Below, piece after piece: positions 36,752 through 44,769 of a stretch of DNA of 64,000 nt. Made by a program: the position numbers and the translations under genes. The DNA lies in contig NZ_QRGO01000002.1 in assembly GCF_003367195.1 (NCBI RefSeq), positions 558,001 through 622,000 on the forward strand, read 5' to 3'. Each line of letters opens with the position of its first letter. The first letter of the stretch is position 1. Below the pieces are notes generated by a model that saw only the letters and a program-made list of their open reading frames with translations, was not told where the DNA came from and did no database searches. The stretch comes from Undibacter mobilis (GTDB lineage: Bacteria; Pseudomonadota; Alphaproteobacteria; Rhizobiales; Xanthobacteraceae).

Positions 36752-37702
36752 TTAGTTGGTGGCAACCGTGATGCCGGCTTCCTTGTAGTACTTGGCGGCG
36801 CCGGGATGGAACGGTACGCCGATATCCTCGGCCATCGCCTTCGGCGTCAGGCCCGACATCGACTTGTTGACCGAGGCCATGGACACGATGTTGTCGGCCA
36901 TCGCCTTGGTCATGGCATAGACCATGTCGGCGGGCAGCTTGCACGACGCTACGATGTGCGTCGCATAGCCGATCACCTTCACCTCATTGTCCTGCTTCGG
37001 ATAGGTGCCCTTCGGAATGCTGACCAGCGTATAGCCGGGATTGAGCTTGCGCATCTCGGCGAGTTGGTCGGAGAGGTCGAGGATCGTAACCGGACGCGCG
37101 GCAGCGAGATCCATCACGGCGCCCGACGGGATCGTGGTGCCGAGACCGAAGGCGACGGCGTGGCCATCCTGCATCTGCGTCACCGAGTCGGTGTACGACA
37201 CGAAACTCATCTTGACGTCGTTGTACGAGAGGCCGTTGACCTTCAGAAGCTGGCCGGTGATGAGCTCGCCGGTGTTACCGCGCTGCTGCGTGGTCACGCC
37301 CTTGCCCTTGAGGTCCTTGACCGATTTCACGCCGGAGTCGGCGGAGACGACGAGCTGGTAATACTGCGGATAGAGCGTCGCGACGTTGCAGACATTGGTC
37401 GTCGGCTTGGGGAACGGCGCGGTGCCCTTGAGACCGTCGACGGTCGAGATCGAGTTGCCGAAGCCGACATCGGCCTTGCCTTCATCGACGCCGCGGACAT
37501 TGGCGATGCCGGCACCCGGCAGCGACTGCACATTGAGGCCCGGCACGGCCTTTTCCCACATGTCCTTGAGCTGGCCGCCGAGCGGCACCCAGACGCCGCC
37601 CTGCGGGCCGGTCATCAGCTTGAGGTCAACGGCGGCAGCCGGAACGGCGAGACTGAGAGACACGCCGACCACGGTCGCAAGAATAGAGAAAGAGTTCTTC
37701 AT
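36752..37702 (-). CDS. TAXI family TRAP transporter solute-binding protein
   Basis: A 316-residue periplasmic receptor with a signal peptide (MKNSFSILATVVGVSLSLAVPAAA). The mature protein opens LKLMTGPQGGVWVPLGGQLKDMWEKAVPG and continues with VQSLPGAGIANVRGVDEGKADVGFG, the hallmark of TAXI proteins, then KGVTTQQRGNTGEL. It would capture the substrate and hand it to the fused permease encoded next. GGAGGAG ahead of the ATG supports the start over one five codons upstream. It is the first gene of the minus-strand operon and divergent from the RraA-like gene. Confidence 0.93.
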   Translation of the reverse strand: MKNSFSILATVVGVSLSLAVPAAAVDLKLMTGPQGGVWVPLGGQLKDMWEKAVPGLNVQSLPGAGIANVRGVDEGKADVGFGNSISTVDGLKGTAPFPKPTTNVCNVATLYPQYYQLVVSADSGVKSVKDLKGKGVTTQQRGNTGELITGQLLKVNGLSYNDVKMSFVSYTDSVTQMQDGHAVAFGLGTTIPSGAVMDLAAARPVTILDLSDQLAEMRKLNPGYTLVSIPKGTYPKQDNEVKVIGYATHIVASCKLPADMVYAMTKAMADNIVSMASVNKSMSGLTPKAMAEDIGVPFHPGAAKYYKEAGITVATN

Positions 37703-37830
37703 TGTTGTCTCCTCCACGCCCGCGCTTGTGCGCGCCGGCTTTTGCGAGCCGCCTTTATGGCGGCTTCATTATCCCTGAGCCGCGACCTTACTGGGCGGGC
37801 GGGTCATCGCACAAGAGGATTTTACAACTC

Positions 37831-37857
37831 TTGACAACATTGGGTCTACCGGACCAA
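37831..37857 (+). promoter_or_regulatory. Candidate promoter element and FadR-type operator
   Basis: Between the divergent transporter and aldolase genes lies TTGACA (37831-37836), a consensus -35 hexamer for the plus-strand operon, though no good -10 is visible. Seven bases on is GGTCTACC (37843-37850), which fits the GGTnnACC core bound by FadR-subfamily GntR regulators, inside the imperfect palindrome TTGGGTCTACCGGACCAA. The regulator gene is two genes downstream. Motif and position are seen; binding is inferred. Confidence 0.4.
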
Positions 37858-37896
37858 GTGTGAGATCAAACGAGGAAACAAACGCCGGGGGATGCC

Positions 37897-38607
37897 ATGC
37901 GGGAAACAACGAAAAACAAGCTGATGGCGGTTTCGACCGCCACGCTAACGACGGTGCTGTTCAAGCGCGGTTTCCGCAACACCTTCATCGGCGGCATTTG
38001 TCGCATCAACGCCGGCGACAAGCCAAACATGGTCGGGCCCGCCTACACACTGCGCTACATTCCGGCGCGCGAGGATCTTGACCATCTCGGCGTATTCGAA
38101 GACCGCAGCCATCCGCAACGCAAGGGCGTCGAGGAATGTCCGGCCGGCGCCGTCTTCATGATCGACAGCCGACGCAATCCGTCCGCCGCCTCGGCTGGCA
38201 ACATCCTGCTCACGCGACTGTGGAAGCGCGGCTGTGCCGGCATCGTCAGCGACGGCGGCTTTCGCGACACGCCGGAAATCGCCGCCATGCCGTTCCCCGC
38301 TTATCATGCCCAACCGGCGGCACCGACTAACCTCATCAAACACCACGCCGTCGACCTCAATGTACCGATTGCCTGCGGCGAAGTTGCAGTCTATCCCGGC
38401 GACATCGTTGTCGGCGACGCCGAAGGTGTCGTTGTGATCCCCGCCAACATTGCCGACGACGTGGCCGACGAGGCTTTCGAACAGACTGTTTTCGAAGACT
38501 ACGTTCAGGAGCAGGTAATGGCCGGCAAGAGCATCTTCGGCATCTATCCGCCATCGCCGGAAGCGAAAGAGGATTTCGCACGCTGGCGTGCGACCAAGAA
38601 GCGATAG
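37897..38607 (+). CDS. RraA-like / HMG-CHA aldolase family protein
   Basis: A 236-residue protein of the RraA fold. It retains residues expected for the aldolase branch (4-hydroxy-4-methyl-2-oxoglutarate type): GNILLTRL at 101-108 and SDGGFRDTPE with Asp119, Arg123 and Asp124, which would bind metal and substrate. RNase E inhibitor RraA has no such catalytic role. In the setting of a dehydratase and a TRAP importer, it probably cleaves a 2-keto acid to pyruvate or oxaloacetate. The ATG has GGGGG 6 bases ahead. The regulator gene follows after 10 bases. Confidence 0.85.
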   Translation: MRETTKNKLMAVSTATLTTVLFKRGFRNTFIGGICRINAGDKPNMVGPAYTLRYIPAREDLDHLGVFEDRSHPQRKGVEECPAGAVFMIDSRRNPSAASAGNILLTRLWKRGCAGIVSDGGFRDTPEIAAMPFPAYHAQPAAPTNLIKHHAVDLNVPIACGEVAVYPGDIVVGDAEGVVVIPANIADDVADEAFEQTVFEDYVQEQVMAGKSIFGIYPPSPEAKEDFARWRATKKR

Positions 38608-38617
38608 GGAGCATGAG

Positions 38618-39355
38618 GTGGCGCTGAACCGCTCCCCATCGGCGATCGCGGCATCCGGCTCCGGCTGGAGCGAGGCGAAACGCAGCGCCCTCATCTATCA
38701 GCGCATCTTCGAACTCATTGTCAGCGGCGATTTTCCGGTGAATGCGCGGCTGCCTTCCGAAACCGATCTGGCGACGCGCTTCGGCGCCTCTCGTCCGGTG
38801 GTGCGCGAGGCGCTGGCGCGGCTGCGCGACGATGGCGTTATCGTTTCAAGGCAAGGCTCCGGCAGCTATGTGAAGCGCCGGCCTGACGTCGCCGTATTGA
38901 AACTCTCCCCGGGCGGCTCGATCGACGACATCCAGCGCTGTTTCGAATTCCGCCATGGGCTGGAAGGCTCCGCCGCGGCGCTCGCCGCCGAACGCTGGGA
39001 AGACGCCGATCTCAAAGAAATCCGCGCCGCCTTCGCTGCGCTGGAACAGGCGATCAAGAACGTGGAACTCGGCGCCGAAGCCGACGAACGCTTTCACACC
39101 GCAGTCGCGCGTGCAACGCACAACCCTTATTACGTTTCGATGCAGACCTCTATGCAACCGCATATCCGGTATGGCATGAACGTAAATCGAAATCTGTCGA
39201 TGCTGCGCCCCGCCGAGCGGGTGCGACTGGTCCAGGATGAACATCGCGCCATTCTCAAAGCTATTGAGGCTCGCGACCCGGAAGCGGCTAGCGACGCCAT
39301 GCAGCATCACATCGCCAATGCGCGCCGGCGCATGTTCGAGGGCGTGACGGAGTGA
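38618..39355 (+). CDS. GntR/FadR family transcriptional regulator
   Basis: A 245-residue repressor-type protein: an N-terminal winged helix-turn-helix (about 15-85, LPSETDLATRFGASRPVVREALARLRDDGVI, then RQGSGSYV) and a C-terminal all-helical FCD ligand-binding domain (about 95-235) with a likely metal-binding set including DERFHTAVARA and HRAILKAIEARD. The GTG at 38618 is preferred over an upstream GTG overlapping the aldolase gene because GGGAG lies 6 bases ahead. It most likely controls the divergent transporter/dehydratase and aldolase operons in response to a pathway intermediate. Confidence 0.92.
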   Translation: MALNRSPSAIAASGSGWSEAKRSALIYQRIFELIVSGDFPVNARLPSETDLATRFGASRPVVREALARLRDDGVIVSRQGSGSYVKRRPDVAVLKLSPGGSIDDIQRCFEFRHGLEGSAAALAAERWEDADLKEIRAAFAALEQAIKNVELGAEADERFHTAVARATHNPYYVSMQTSMQPHIRYGMNVNRNLSMLRPAERVRLVQDEHRAILKAIEARDPEAASDAMQHHIANARRRMFEGVTE

Positions 39356-40299
39356 CCACCCAATCGCCGCCTTCGGCGTCGCCGACCGAACGCGCGCTCC
39401 GGCTTGCCAACAACCCGTACCTCCTGCTCGCGCTCACCTCGCTGTTCTGGTCCGGCAATCACGTCATTGGCCGGGCCGCGAGCGGCGAAGTGCCGCCGCT
39501 CACCATCGCCGTCGTACGCTGGTTTGTACCGACGGTCCTGTTGTGGCCGTTTGTGCGGGAACGTTTCAGGCTGGATTGGCCGGTGATTGCCGCGCATTGG
39601 AAAATCGTGTTCTGGCTGGCGTTCAGCGGCGGCGCGCTATTCACCGGCCTCCAGTATATCGGGCTGCAGCACACCAACGCGCTCAACGTGTCCGTGCTCA
39701 ATTCCCTGGTGCCGGTGCTTATCGTCATCGTCAGCGCGGTGGCGTTTCGCGACCACGTGACGCGCGTGCAGCTCGCCGGCATTGTGGTGTCTTCGCTAGG
39801 TGTGATCGCGATCGTCACCCATGGTGAACTGACAAACCTGCGCGCCTTGTCGTTCAATACCGGCGACCTGATCACACTCTTTACGATGCTGGTGTTCGCG
39901 CTGTATTCGACGTCTCTACGGTTGTCGCCGAAGATTCAGCCGCTGAATATGCTGTTCATGCTCGCTGCCCTGTCGACGATTGTCACGCTGCCCTTTGCGG
40001 TGTGGGAGTGGGCGGCCGGCTTCGAGCTCAAGGCGAACTGGCTCACCTTCGGCACCTTGGCTTATGTCTCGTTTTTCCCAGGCTTTGCCGCCTACGCCCT
40101 GTGGAACCGCGGCATCGAGCTGATCGGCGCCAATCGCGCCGGTCCTTTCCTGCATCTCATCCCGGTGTTCACCGCGATCATCGCCACCAGCGTGCTCGGC
40201 GAACACCTGTACCCGTTCCATATCGTCGGCTTCGCCCTGATCATCGGCGGCGTCTGGCTGGCATCGCGCAAGGGCAAGACGCCGGCGAAGACGGCGTAA
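39352..40299 (+). CDS. DMT superfamily (EamA) transporter
   Basis: A 315-residue membrane protein of ten hydrophobic helices in two EamA repeats, with NPYLLLALTSLFWSGNHVIGRAASGEVPP at the N-terminus and a second repeat starting near SFNTGDLITLFTM. DMT proteins export or take up amino acids, nucleotides or other metabolites; the substrate is unknown. The GTG start overlaps the regulator's stop codon (GTGA), so translation is coupled. It may export a by-product of the neighbouring catabolic pathway. Confidence 0.9.
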   Translation: MTTQSPPSASPTERALRLANNPYLLLALTSLFWSGNHVIGRAASGEVPPLTIAVVRWFVPTVLLWPFVRERFRLDWPVIAAHWKIVFWLAFSGGALFTGLQYIGLQHTNALNVSVLNSLVPVLIVIVSAVAFRDHVTRVQLAGIVVSSLGVIAIVTHGELTNLRALSFNTGDLITLFTMLVFALYSTSLRLSPKIQPLNMLFMLAALSTIVTLPFAVWEWAAGFELKANWLTFGTLAYVSFFPGFAAYALWNRGIELIGANRAGPFLHLIPVFTAIIATSVLGEHLYPFHIVGFALIIGGVWLASRKGKTPAKTA

Positions 40300-40343
40300 A
40301 GTGCGGCGAACGGCCGTTTTCGGTCAGGTTTTGAGGGAAAAAC

Positions 40344-40420
40344 TGGTCGGAGTGGCAGGATTTGAACCTGCGACCCCCTCGTCCCGAACGAGGTGCGCTA
40401 CCAGACTGCGCTACACTCCG
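40344..40420 (-). tRNA. tRNA-Pro (anticodon CGG)
   Basis: On the minus strand a complete 77-base cloverleaf can be folded: acceptor arms CGGAGTG and CACTCCG, a D-arm with AGCGCAGTCTGGTAGCGC, anticodon stem CCTCG/CGAGG with loop TTCGGGA giving anticodon CGG, and a T-arm around GGTTCAAATCC. The CCA end is encoded. It decodes CCG proline codons, the favoured proline codon in GC-rich genomes. Confidence 0.95.
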
Positions 40421-40432
40421 ACTGTGGCGGGC

Positions 40433-40460
40433 CTTATAACCCCCCCGGCTAAAACCGCAA
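40433..40460 (-). promoter_or_regulatory. Sigma-70-like promoter of tRNA-Pro
   Basis: Reading the minus strand, TTGCGG (40460-40455) and TATAAG (40438-40433) are separated by 16 bases, and the tRNA begins 12 bases after the -10 hexamer. Both hexamers are close to consensus (TTGACA, TATAAT). The distance places the start of transcription a few bases before the mature tRNA end. Confidence 0.6.
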
Positions 40461-40461
40461 G

Positions 40462-40521
40462 CATGACCCTCGGTCATGAATCGGGGAAACCCACGACGGG
40501 AAAATCGGGGAAACCCACGAC
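40462..40521. repeat. Short hairpin and 17-bp tandem direct repeat before the Sua5 gene
   Basis: CATGACC (40462-40468) and GGTCATG (40472-40478) form a 7-base hairpin. Directly after it TCGGGGAAACCCACGAC occurs twice, at 40481-40497 and 40505-40521, 24 bases apart, and the second copy touches the ATG at 40522. The repeat lies between the divergent tRNA promoter and the start codon and would include the ribosome-binding site. Confidence 0.75.
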
Positions 40522-41496
40522 ATGAATGCCGAACCGCAAACGCGGGTCCTGCCGGCCGATCCGGCAACCATCGAGACCGCCAGCGCCTGCCTCACGGCCG
40601 GCGGGCTGGTCGCGTTCCCGACCGAGACGGTTTACGGCCTCGGCGCCGACGCCACCCAGGGCGAGGCCGTGGCACGGCTCTATGCGGCCAAGGGCCGGCC
40701 GGCCTTCAACCCGCTGATTTCCCACGTCACCGGCCTCGACGCCGCCCGCCGGCTGGCCTGCTTCAACCCGGACGCCGAGCGGCTGGCCACGGCCTTCTGG
40801 CCCGGCCCCCTGACTTTGGTGCTGCCCAAACAGCCGAACTGCCCGGTGTCGGATTTGGCGACGGCCGGGCTGGACAGTATTGCGCTGCGGGTGCCGGCGC
40901 AGCGCACTGCCCGGGCGCTGCTGGAGGCCTTCGGCAAGCCGGTGGTGGCGCCGTCGGCCAATCGCTCCGGCCATGTCTCGCCGACCGACGCCAAACACGT
41001 CCTCGCCGATCTGCGCGGCCGTATTGACCTCATCCTCGACGACGGCCCCTGCCCGGTCGGCGTCGAGTCGACCATTGTCGCCCTGCTCGGGGAGCCGACC
41101 TTGCTGCGGCCCGGCGGCCTGCCGCGCGCCGATATCGAGCGCGTGCTCGGCCGTCCGCTCAAGGCGCCCGACCGCGCCGTCGATGAGGAGGCGCCACTGG
41201 CGCCGGGGATGCTGGCCTCGCATTACGCCCCCAAGGCCGCGGTGCGGCTCAATGTGCGCGAACCGCGCGCGGACGAAGCTCTGCTCGCCTTCGGGCCGGC
41301 GCCGCCCTTCTCCGGCGTGACGCTCAATCTGTCGCCGACCGGCGACCTGGTCGAAGCGGCAGCCAAGCTGTTTTCGCATCTGCGCCGGCTCGATACTGCC
41401 GGCGTTGCCGCCATCGCGGTGATGCCGGTGCCGAACGAGGGCCTCGGCGAGGCAATCAACGACCGGCTTGCGCGGGCAGCGGCGCCCAAAGCATAA
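40522..41496 (+). CDS. L-threonylcarbamoyladenylate synthase (Sua5/YrdC family)
   Basis: A 324-residue enzyme that makes threonylcarbamoyl-AMP from threonine, bicarbonate and ATP, the first step of the t6A37 modification of ANN-decoding tRNAs. The YrdC domain (about 12-200) has AFPTETVYGLGADA, KGRPAFNPLISHV and SANRSGHVSPT. The C-terminal Sua5 domain (about 230-324) with LAPGMLASHYAPKAAV marks it as the long Sua5 form and not TsaC/YrdC. The start lies at the end of a tandem repeat. A dehydrogenase gene follows on the same strand. Confidence 0.93.
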   Translation: MNAEPQTRVLPADPATIETASACLTAGGLVAFPTETVYGLGADATQGEAVARLYAAKGRPAFNPLISHVTGLDAARRLACFNPDAERLATAFWPGPLTLVLPKQPNCPVSDLATAGLDSIALRVPAQRTARALLEAFGKPVVAPSANRSGHVSPTDAKHVLADLRGRIDLILDDGPCPVGVESTIVALLGEPTLLRPGGLPRADIERVLGRPLKAPDRAVDEEAPLAPGMLASHYAPKAAVRLNVREPRADEALLAFGPAPPFSGVTLNLSPTGDLVEAAAKLFSHLRRLDTAGVAAIAVMPVPNEGLGEAINDRLARAAAPKA

Positions 41497-41515
41497 GAAG
41501 AAAACCGACGAGGAC

Positions 41516-42961
41516 ATGCCGCCAATGAATGCGCCGACCGAACACCCGATGCGTCTTGCACCAGCGCCCGAGCTGATGGCGCGCTTTAAGGCGATCGTCG
41601 GCGACAAATACGCAATCACCGACCCCGACGTGCTGGCGCCGCATCTGATCGAAGGCCGCGGCCTCTATCACGGCCACACCGCGATGATGCTGAAACCCGC
41701 CAACACGGCGGAAGTCGCGGCGATCCTCAAGCTTGCCAACGAGACGCGCACCGCGATCGTGCCGCAGGGTGGCAACACCGGCCTCGTCGGCGGCCAGATT
41801 CCGTTCGACGGCGAGATCATCCTATCGCTGTCGCGGCTCGACAAGATTCGCGAAATCGATTCCGAGTCGAACACCATGACCCTCGAGGCCGGCGTCGTGC
41901 TGCAAAAGGCGCAGGAGGCCGCGCACGCCGCAGGCCGCCTGTTTCCGCTGTCGCTCGGCTCGGAGGGAAGCTGCACCATCGGCGGCAACCTGTCGTCCAA
42001 TGCCGGCGGCACCGGCGCGCTGGCTTATGGCATTGCGCGTGAACTGATGGTTGGCGTCGAGGTCGTGCTCGCCGATGGCCGCGTCATGAACCTGCTGCGC
42101 AAACTCAAGAAGGACAACACCGGTTACGACCTGCGCCACATCTTCGTCGGGGCCGAAGGCACGCTCGGCATCATCACCACGGCGGTGGTGAAGCTGTTTC
42201 CGCAGCCGCGCGCCATCGAAACGGCCTTCATCGGCTTGCCGTCGCCGGACGCCGCGGTGAAGCTGCTCAACCTTGCGCAGTCGCGCATTGGCGGCACGGT
42301 CACCGGTTTCGAACTGATGATCCGCGGCATCCTCGAATTCGCGTTGAAGCACGGCCACAATGTGCGCGACCCGCTGGCCGGGCCGCATCCATGGTATGTG
42401 CTGATGGAAGTGTCGTCGCAGCAGGCCGAAGGGCTGCGCGACAATGTCGAGGAATTCCTGGCGGAAGCCATCGAGCAAGGCATCGTCGGCGACGCGACGC
42501 TTGCGGCAAATATGGACCAGGCCAAGGCGTTCTGGCACATGCGCCACACGCTTACCGAAGTGCAAAAGCCCGAAGGCGGTTCGATCAAGCACGACATTTC
42601 CGTACCGGTCGCCGCCGTGCCGCAATTTATCGCCGAGGCGTCCGAAGCCGTCGTCAAGCTCATCCCCGGCTCACGGCCGGTGCCGTTCGGCCATGTCGGC
42701 GACGGCAACATGCATTTCAATGTCAGCCAGCCGGTCGGCGCCGACAAGGCGGAGTTTCTCGCACGGTGGAAGGACGTCAACGCCGTGGTCGACAAGATCG
42801 TGCTCAAGCTCAACGGCTCGTTCTCGGCCGAGCATGGCATCGGCAAGCTCAAACGCGACACTTTGGCGAAGGTAAAGGACCCGGTGGCGCTGGCCTTGAT
42901 GCGCGACCTGAAGAAGTCGTTCGATCCGAACGGCATCCTCAATCCCGGCAAGGTTCTGTGA
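41516..42961 (+). CDS. FAD-binding oxidase, GlcD / D-2-hydroxyglutarate dehydrogenase-like
   Basis: About 481 residues. The N-terminal FAD-binding (PCMH) domain has PQGGNTGLVGGQIPF, LGSEGSCTIGGNLSSNAGG and VGAEGTLGIITTAVVKLFP; the C-terminal FAD-oxidase domain ends FSAEHGIGKLKRD and FDPNGILNPGKVL. These are features of D-2-hydroxyacid dehydrogenases such as D-lactate, glycolate (GlcD) and D-2-hydroxyglutarate dehydrogenases. Single-gene context without glcE/glcF favours a D-2-hydroxyglutarate or D-lactate substrate. Start is either 41516 (MPPMNAP) or 41525. The next gene starts within 10 bases. Confidence 0.9.
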   Translation: MPPMNAPTEHPMRLAPAPELMARFKAIVGDKYAITDPDVLAPHLIEGRGLYHGHTAMMLKPANTAEVAAILKLANETRTAIVPQGGNTGLVGGQIPFDGEIILSLSRLDKIREIDSESNTMTLEAGVVLQKAQEAAHAAGRLFPLSLGSEGSCTIGGNLSSNAGGTGALAYGIARELMVGVEVVLADGRVMNLLRKLKKDNTGYDLRHIFVGAEGTLGIITTAVVKLFPQPRAIETAFIGLPSPDAAVKLLNLAQSRIGGTVTGFELMIRGILEFALKHGHNVRDPLAGPHPWYVLMEVSSQQAEGLRDNVEEFLAEAIEQGIVGDATLAANMDQAKAFWHMRHTLTEVQKPEGGSIKHDISVPVAAVPQFIAEASEAVVKLIPGSRPVPFGHVGDGNMHFNVSQPVGADKAEFLARWKDVNAVVDKIVLKLNGSFSAEHGIGKLKRDTLAKVKDPVALALMRDLKKSFDPNGILNPGKVL

Positions 42962-42969
42962 TAAGCGAC

Positions 42970-43398
42970 ATGATCATCGACGAAGCAACCGACGCCGATA
43001 TCGACGCCGTGGTCGCGCTGTGGCTCGCCTGCGGCCTGACGCGGCCGTGGAACGATCCACGCACCGACATCGACTTTGCCCGCAAGGGACCGAACTCAGC
43101 CATTCTGGTCGGCCGCAACGACGGCAAAGTCGTCGCCTCGGTGATGGTCGGCCACGACGGCCACCGCGGCTGGTTCTATTATCTGTCGGTGGCGCCGGAG
43201 ATGCAGAAGCACGGCTATGGCCGCAACATCGTCGAAGCCGCCGAGCGGTGGCTTGTCGAGCGCGGCATCGTCAAGGCGATGCTGATGGTGCGGCGGGACA
43301 ATACCGGCGTGCAGAAATTCTACGAAACGCTCGGCTACTTCGACCAGCCCCGCACCGTGATGGCGCGCTGGCTCGATGGCCGTGAGCCGACGCCTTAA
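42970..43398 (+). CDS. GNAT family acetyltransferase (YpeA-like)
   Basis: A 142-residue single-domain acetyltransferase. GLTRPWNDPRTDIDFARK, GHDGHRGWFYYLSVAPEMQKHGYGRNIVEAAE (acetyl-CoA pyrophosphate loop around QKHGYGR) and VQKFYETLGY are visible and align well with the E. coli YpeA pattern I know. The substrate, probably a protein N-terminus or small amine, is unknown. ATG at 42970 fits that alignment; a GTG at 42958 overlapping the previous stop is an alternative. Its stop codon overlaps by four bases the end of the convergent SRAP gene. Confidence 0.88.
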   Translation: MIIDEATDADIDAVVALWLACGLTRPWNDPRTDIDFARKGPNSAILVGRNDGKVVASVMVGHDGHRGWFYYLSVAPEMQKHGYGRNIVEAAERWLVERGIVKAMLMVRRDNTGVQKFYETLGYFDQPRTVMARWLDGREPTP

Positions 43399-44153
43399 AA
43401 CAACACGCCCTGCCCGTCGTCCTTCGGTTTGGTGGCCTTCGACTTCTTCGCTGCCGCAACCTTTGGCGATGGCGCCGGCTCCGTGCTTTCGGCAACTCGT
43501 TCGATCAGTTGCGCATTGTCGTTGGCAACGCGATTGACGTCGGTCGAAACCGGCCACACCTCGAGCAGATCGTCGGGCGCCGGCATGATCAGCGACGATG
43601 CAGTTGCCGCATCGACATTGTCGGTGTCGAGCCACAGGCCGAAAGCCTCGGGCGGCACGATCACCGGCATGCGGTCATGCAACGGGCGCACGGTGCTGTT
43701 GGCCTCGGTGGTGACGATCGTCACCGTATCCAGTTCCTCGCCATTGGGACCGGTCCAGGTTTCCCACAATCCGGCGAAGGCCAGCGGCGCGCCGGATCTG
43801 GCGTGGATAAAATAAGGCTGCTTGCGGGGGCCGCCAGCCCTCCATTCGTAGAAACCGTCCGCTGGTATCAGGCAACGGCGTCGTTTCATCGCAGCGCGGA
43901 ACGAAGGTTTGTCGATAACGCTTTCGCCGCGCGCGTTGACGATCAGCGAGAAGGCCTTGGGATCCTTCACCCAGGACGGCAGCAAGCCCCAGCGCATCAA
44001 GACGAATTGCCGTTGCCTATTCACGAGGCAGACGACTGCAATCGGTTGCGTCGGCGCGATGTTATAGCGCGGCGGGAAGTTCGGCTGTTCCGCATACCGA
44101 AAAAGATCGCGTATGGCCTGCGGCGAGGCCGTGAGCGTGTAGCGCCCGCACAT
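43395..44153 (-). CDS. SOS response-associated peptidase (SRAP, YedK/HMCES family)
   Basis: A 252-residue protein starting MCGRYTL, where Cys2, after removal of Met, forms a thiazolidine crosslink with abasic sites in single-stranded DNA, protecting them from cleavage. Other conserved parts are PRYNIAPTQPIAVV, RWGLLPSW, NARGESV, RCLIPADGFYEW and the His in HDRMPVIVP. The C-terminal tail is rich in Lys and Ala (VAAAKKSKATKPKDDG) and may bind DNA. The start is fixed by the required Cys2; the longer upstream frame is a shadow. Confidence 0.95.
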   Translation of the reverse strand: MCGRYTLTASPQAIRDLFRYAEQPNFPPRYNIAPTQPIAVVCLVNRQRQFVLMRWGLLPSWVKDPKAFSLIVNARGESVIDKPSFRAAMKRRRCLIPADGFYEWRAGGPRKQPYFIHARSGAPLAFAGLWETWTGPNGEELDTVTIVTTEANSTVRPLHDRMPVIVPPEAFGLWLDTDNVDAATASSLIMPAPDDLLEVWPVSTDVNRVANDNAQLIERVAESTEPAPSPKVAAAKKSKATKPKDDGQGVLF

Positions 44154-44243
44154 CGTCTGAACCTGTAAAAGCAACACGCTTAAGCGCGTCTTAACTTGGG
44201 ATAATATAACAAACTTGAATCGGAGAATGGTCGGGGAAATTCC

Positions 44244-44759
44244 TTGTTTCGGGCCCAGTTCAGCGCCACTTTGGACGAGCAAGACGCGCCTGCGCCGCGC
44301 GCCGCCGAACCAGCGACAATTGCCCATATTAATCCTGTCACCGGCCTGGCCACCGATTACCTCAACCACTTCAATGAAGCGATCATGCTTCTCGAAATGC
44401 TCCCGGCCTGTCCCGAGTGCCGCGACGACCTGCGCGCCTGGACACCGATGAGCTATTGCGACCATTTTCGCCAATCGGGTTTTGCCGGCCGCGACCGCGC
44501 TATCACCGCTTATGAGAACGCCGATCCGGCGGCGCGCGACATGCTCGATGCTGTCACCGAGACCATGACCACACTGGTCGAGCACGCCCGCAAGGCCATC
44601 GATAACGAACCGAATGCGCGGCTGTCCGCCAACATTGCCGAGCGAACGGCCGCCTGGCTCAAGCTGCTGGCCGCGCAGGCCGGCGCCGTCATCAACGGCC
44701 AGCGTACGATCGGCGCCGACGGCACGCCGCAATCCGCCGTCGACCGGATGATCGGTTAG
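44244..44759 (+). CDS. Hypothetical protein (171 aa)
   Basis: No named family is recognised, though the sequence reads as coding and resembles uncharacterised Rhizobiales proteins. It is mainly helical and soluble. A central segment holds three cysteines (EMLPACPECRDDLRAW and MSYCDHFR), which could bind a metal. TTG at 44244 is the start, with GGGGA 7 bases ahead. It is divergent from the SRAP gene and 10 bases upstream of a NUDIX gene, so these two may share a transcript. Confidence 0.65.
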   Translation: MFRAQFSATLDEQDAPAPRAAEPATIAHINPVTGLATDYLNHFNEAIMLLEMLPACPECRDDLRAWTPMSYCDHFRQSGFAGRDRAITAYENADPAARDMLDAVTETMTTLVEHARKAIDNEPNARLSANIAERTAAWLKLLAAQAGAVINGQRTIGADGTPQSAVDRMIG

Positions 44760-44769
44760 GACAGCGGGT

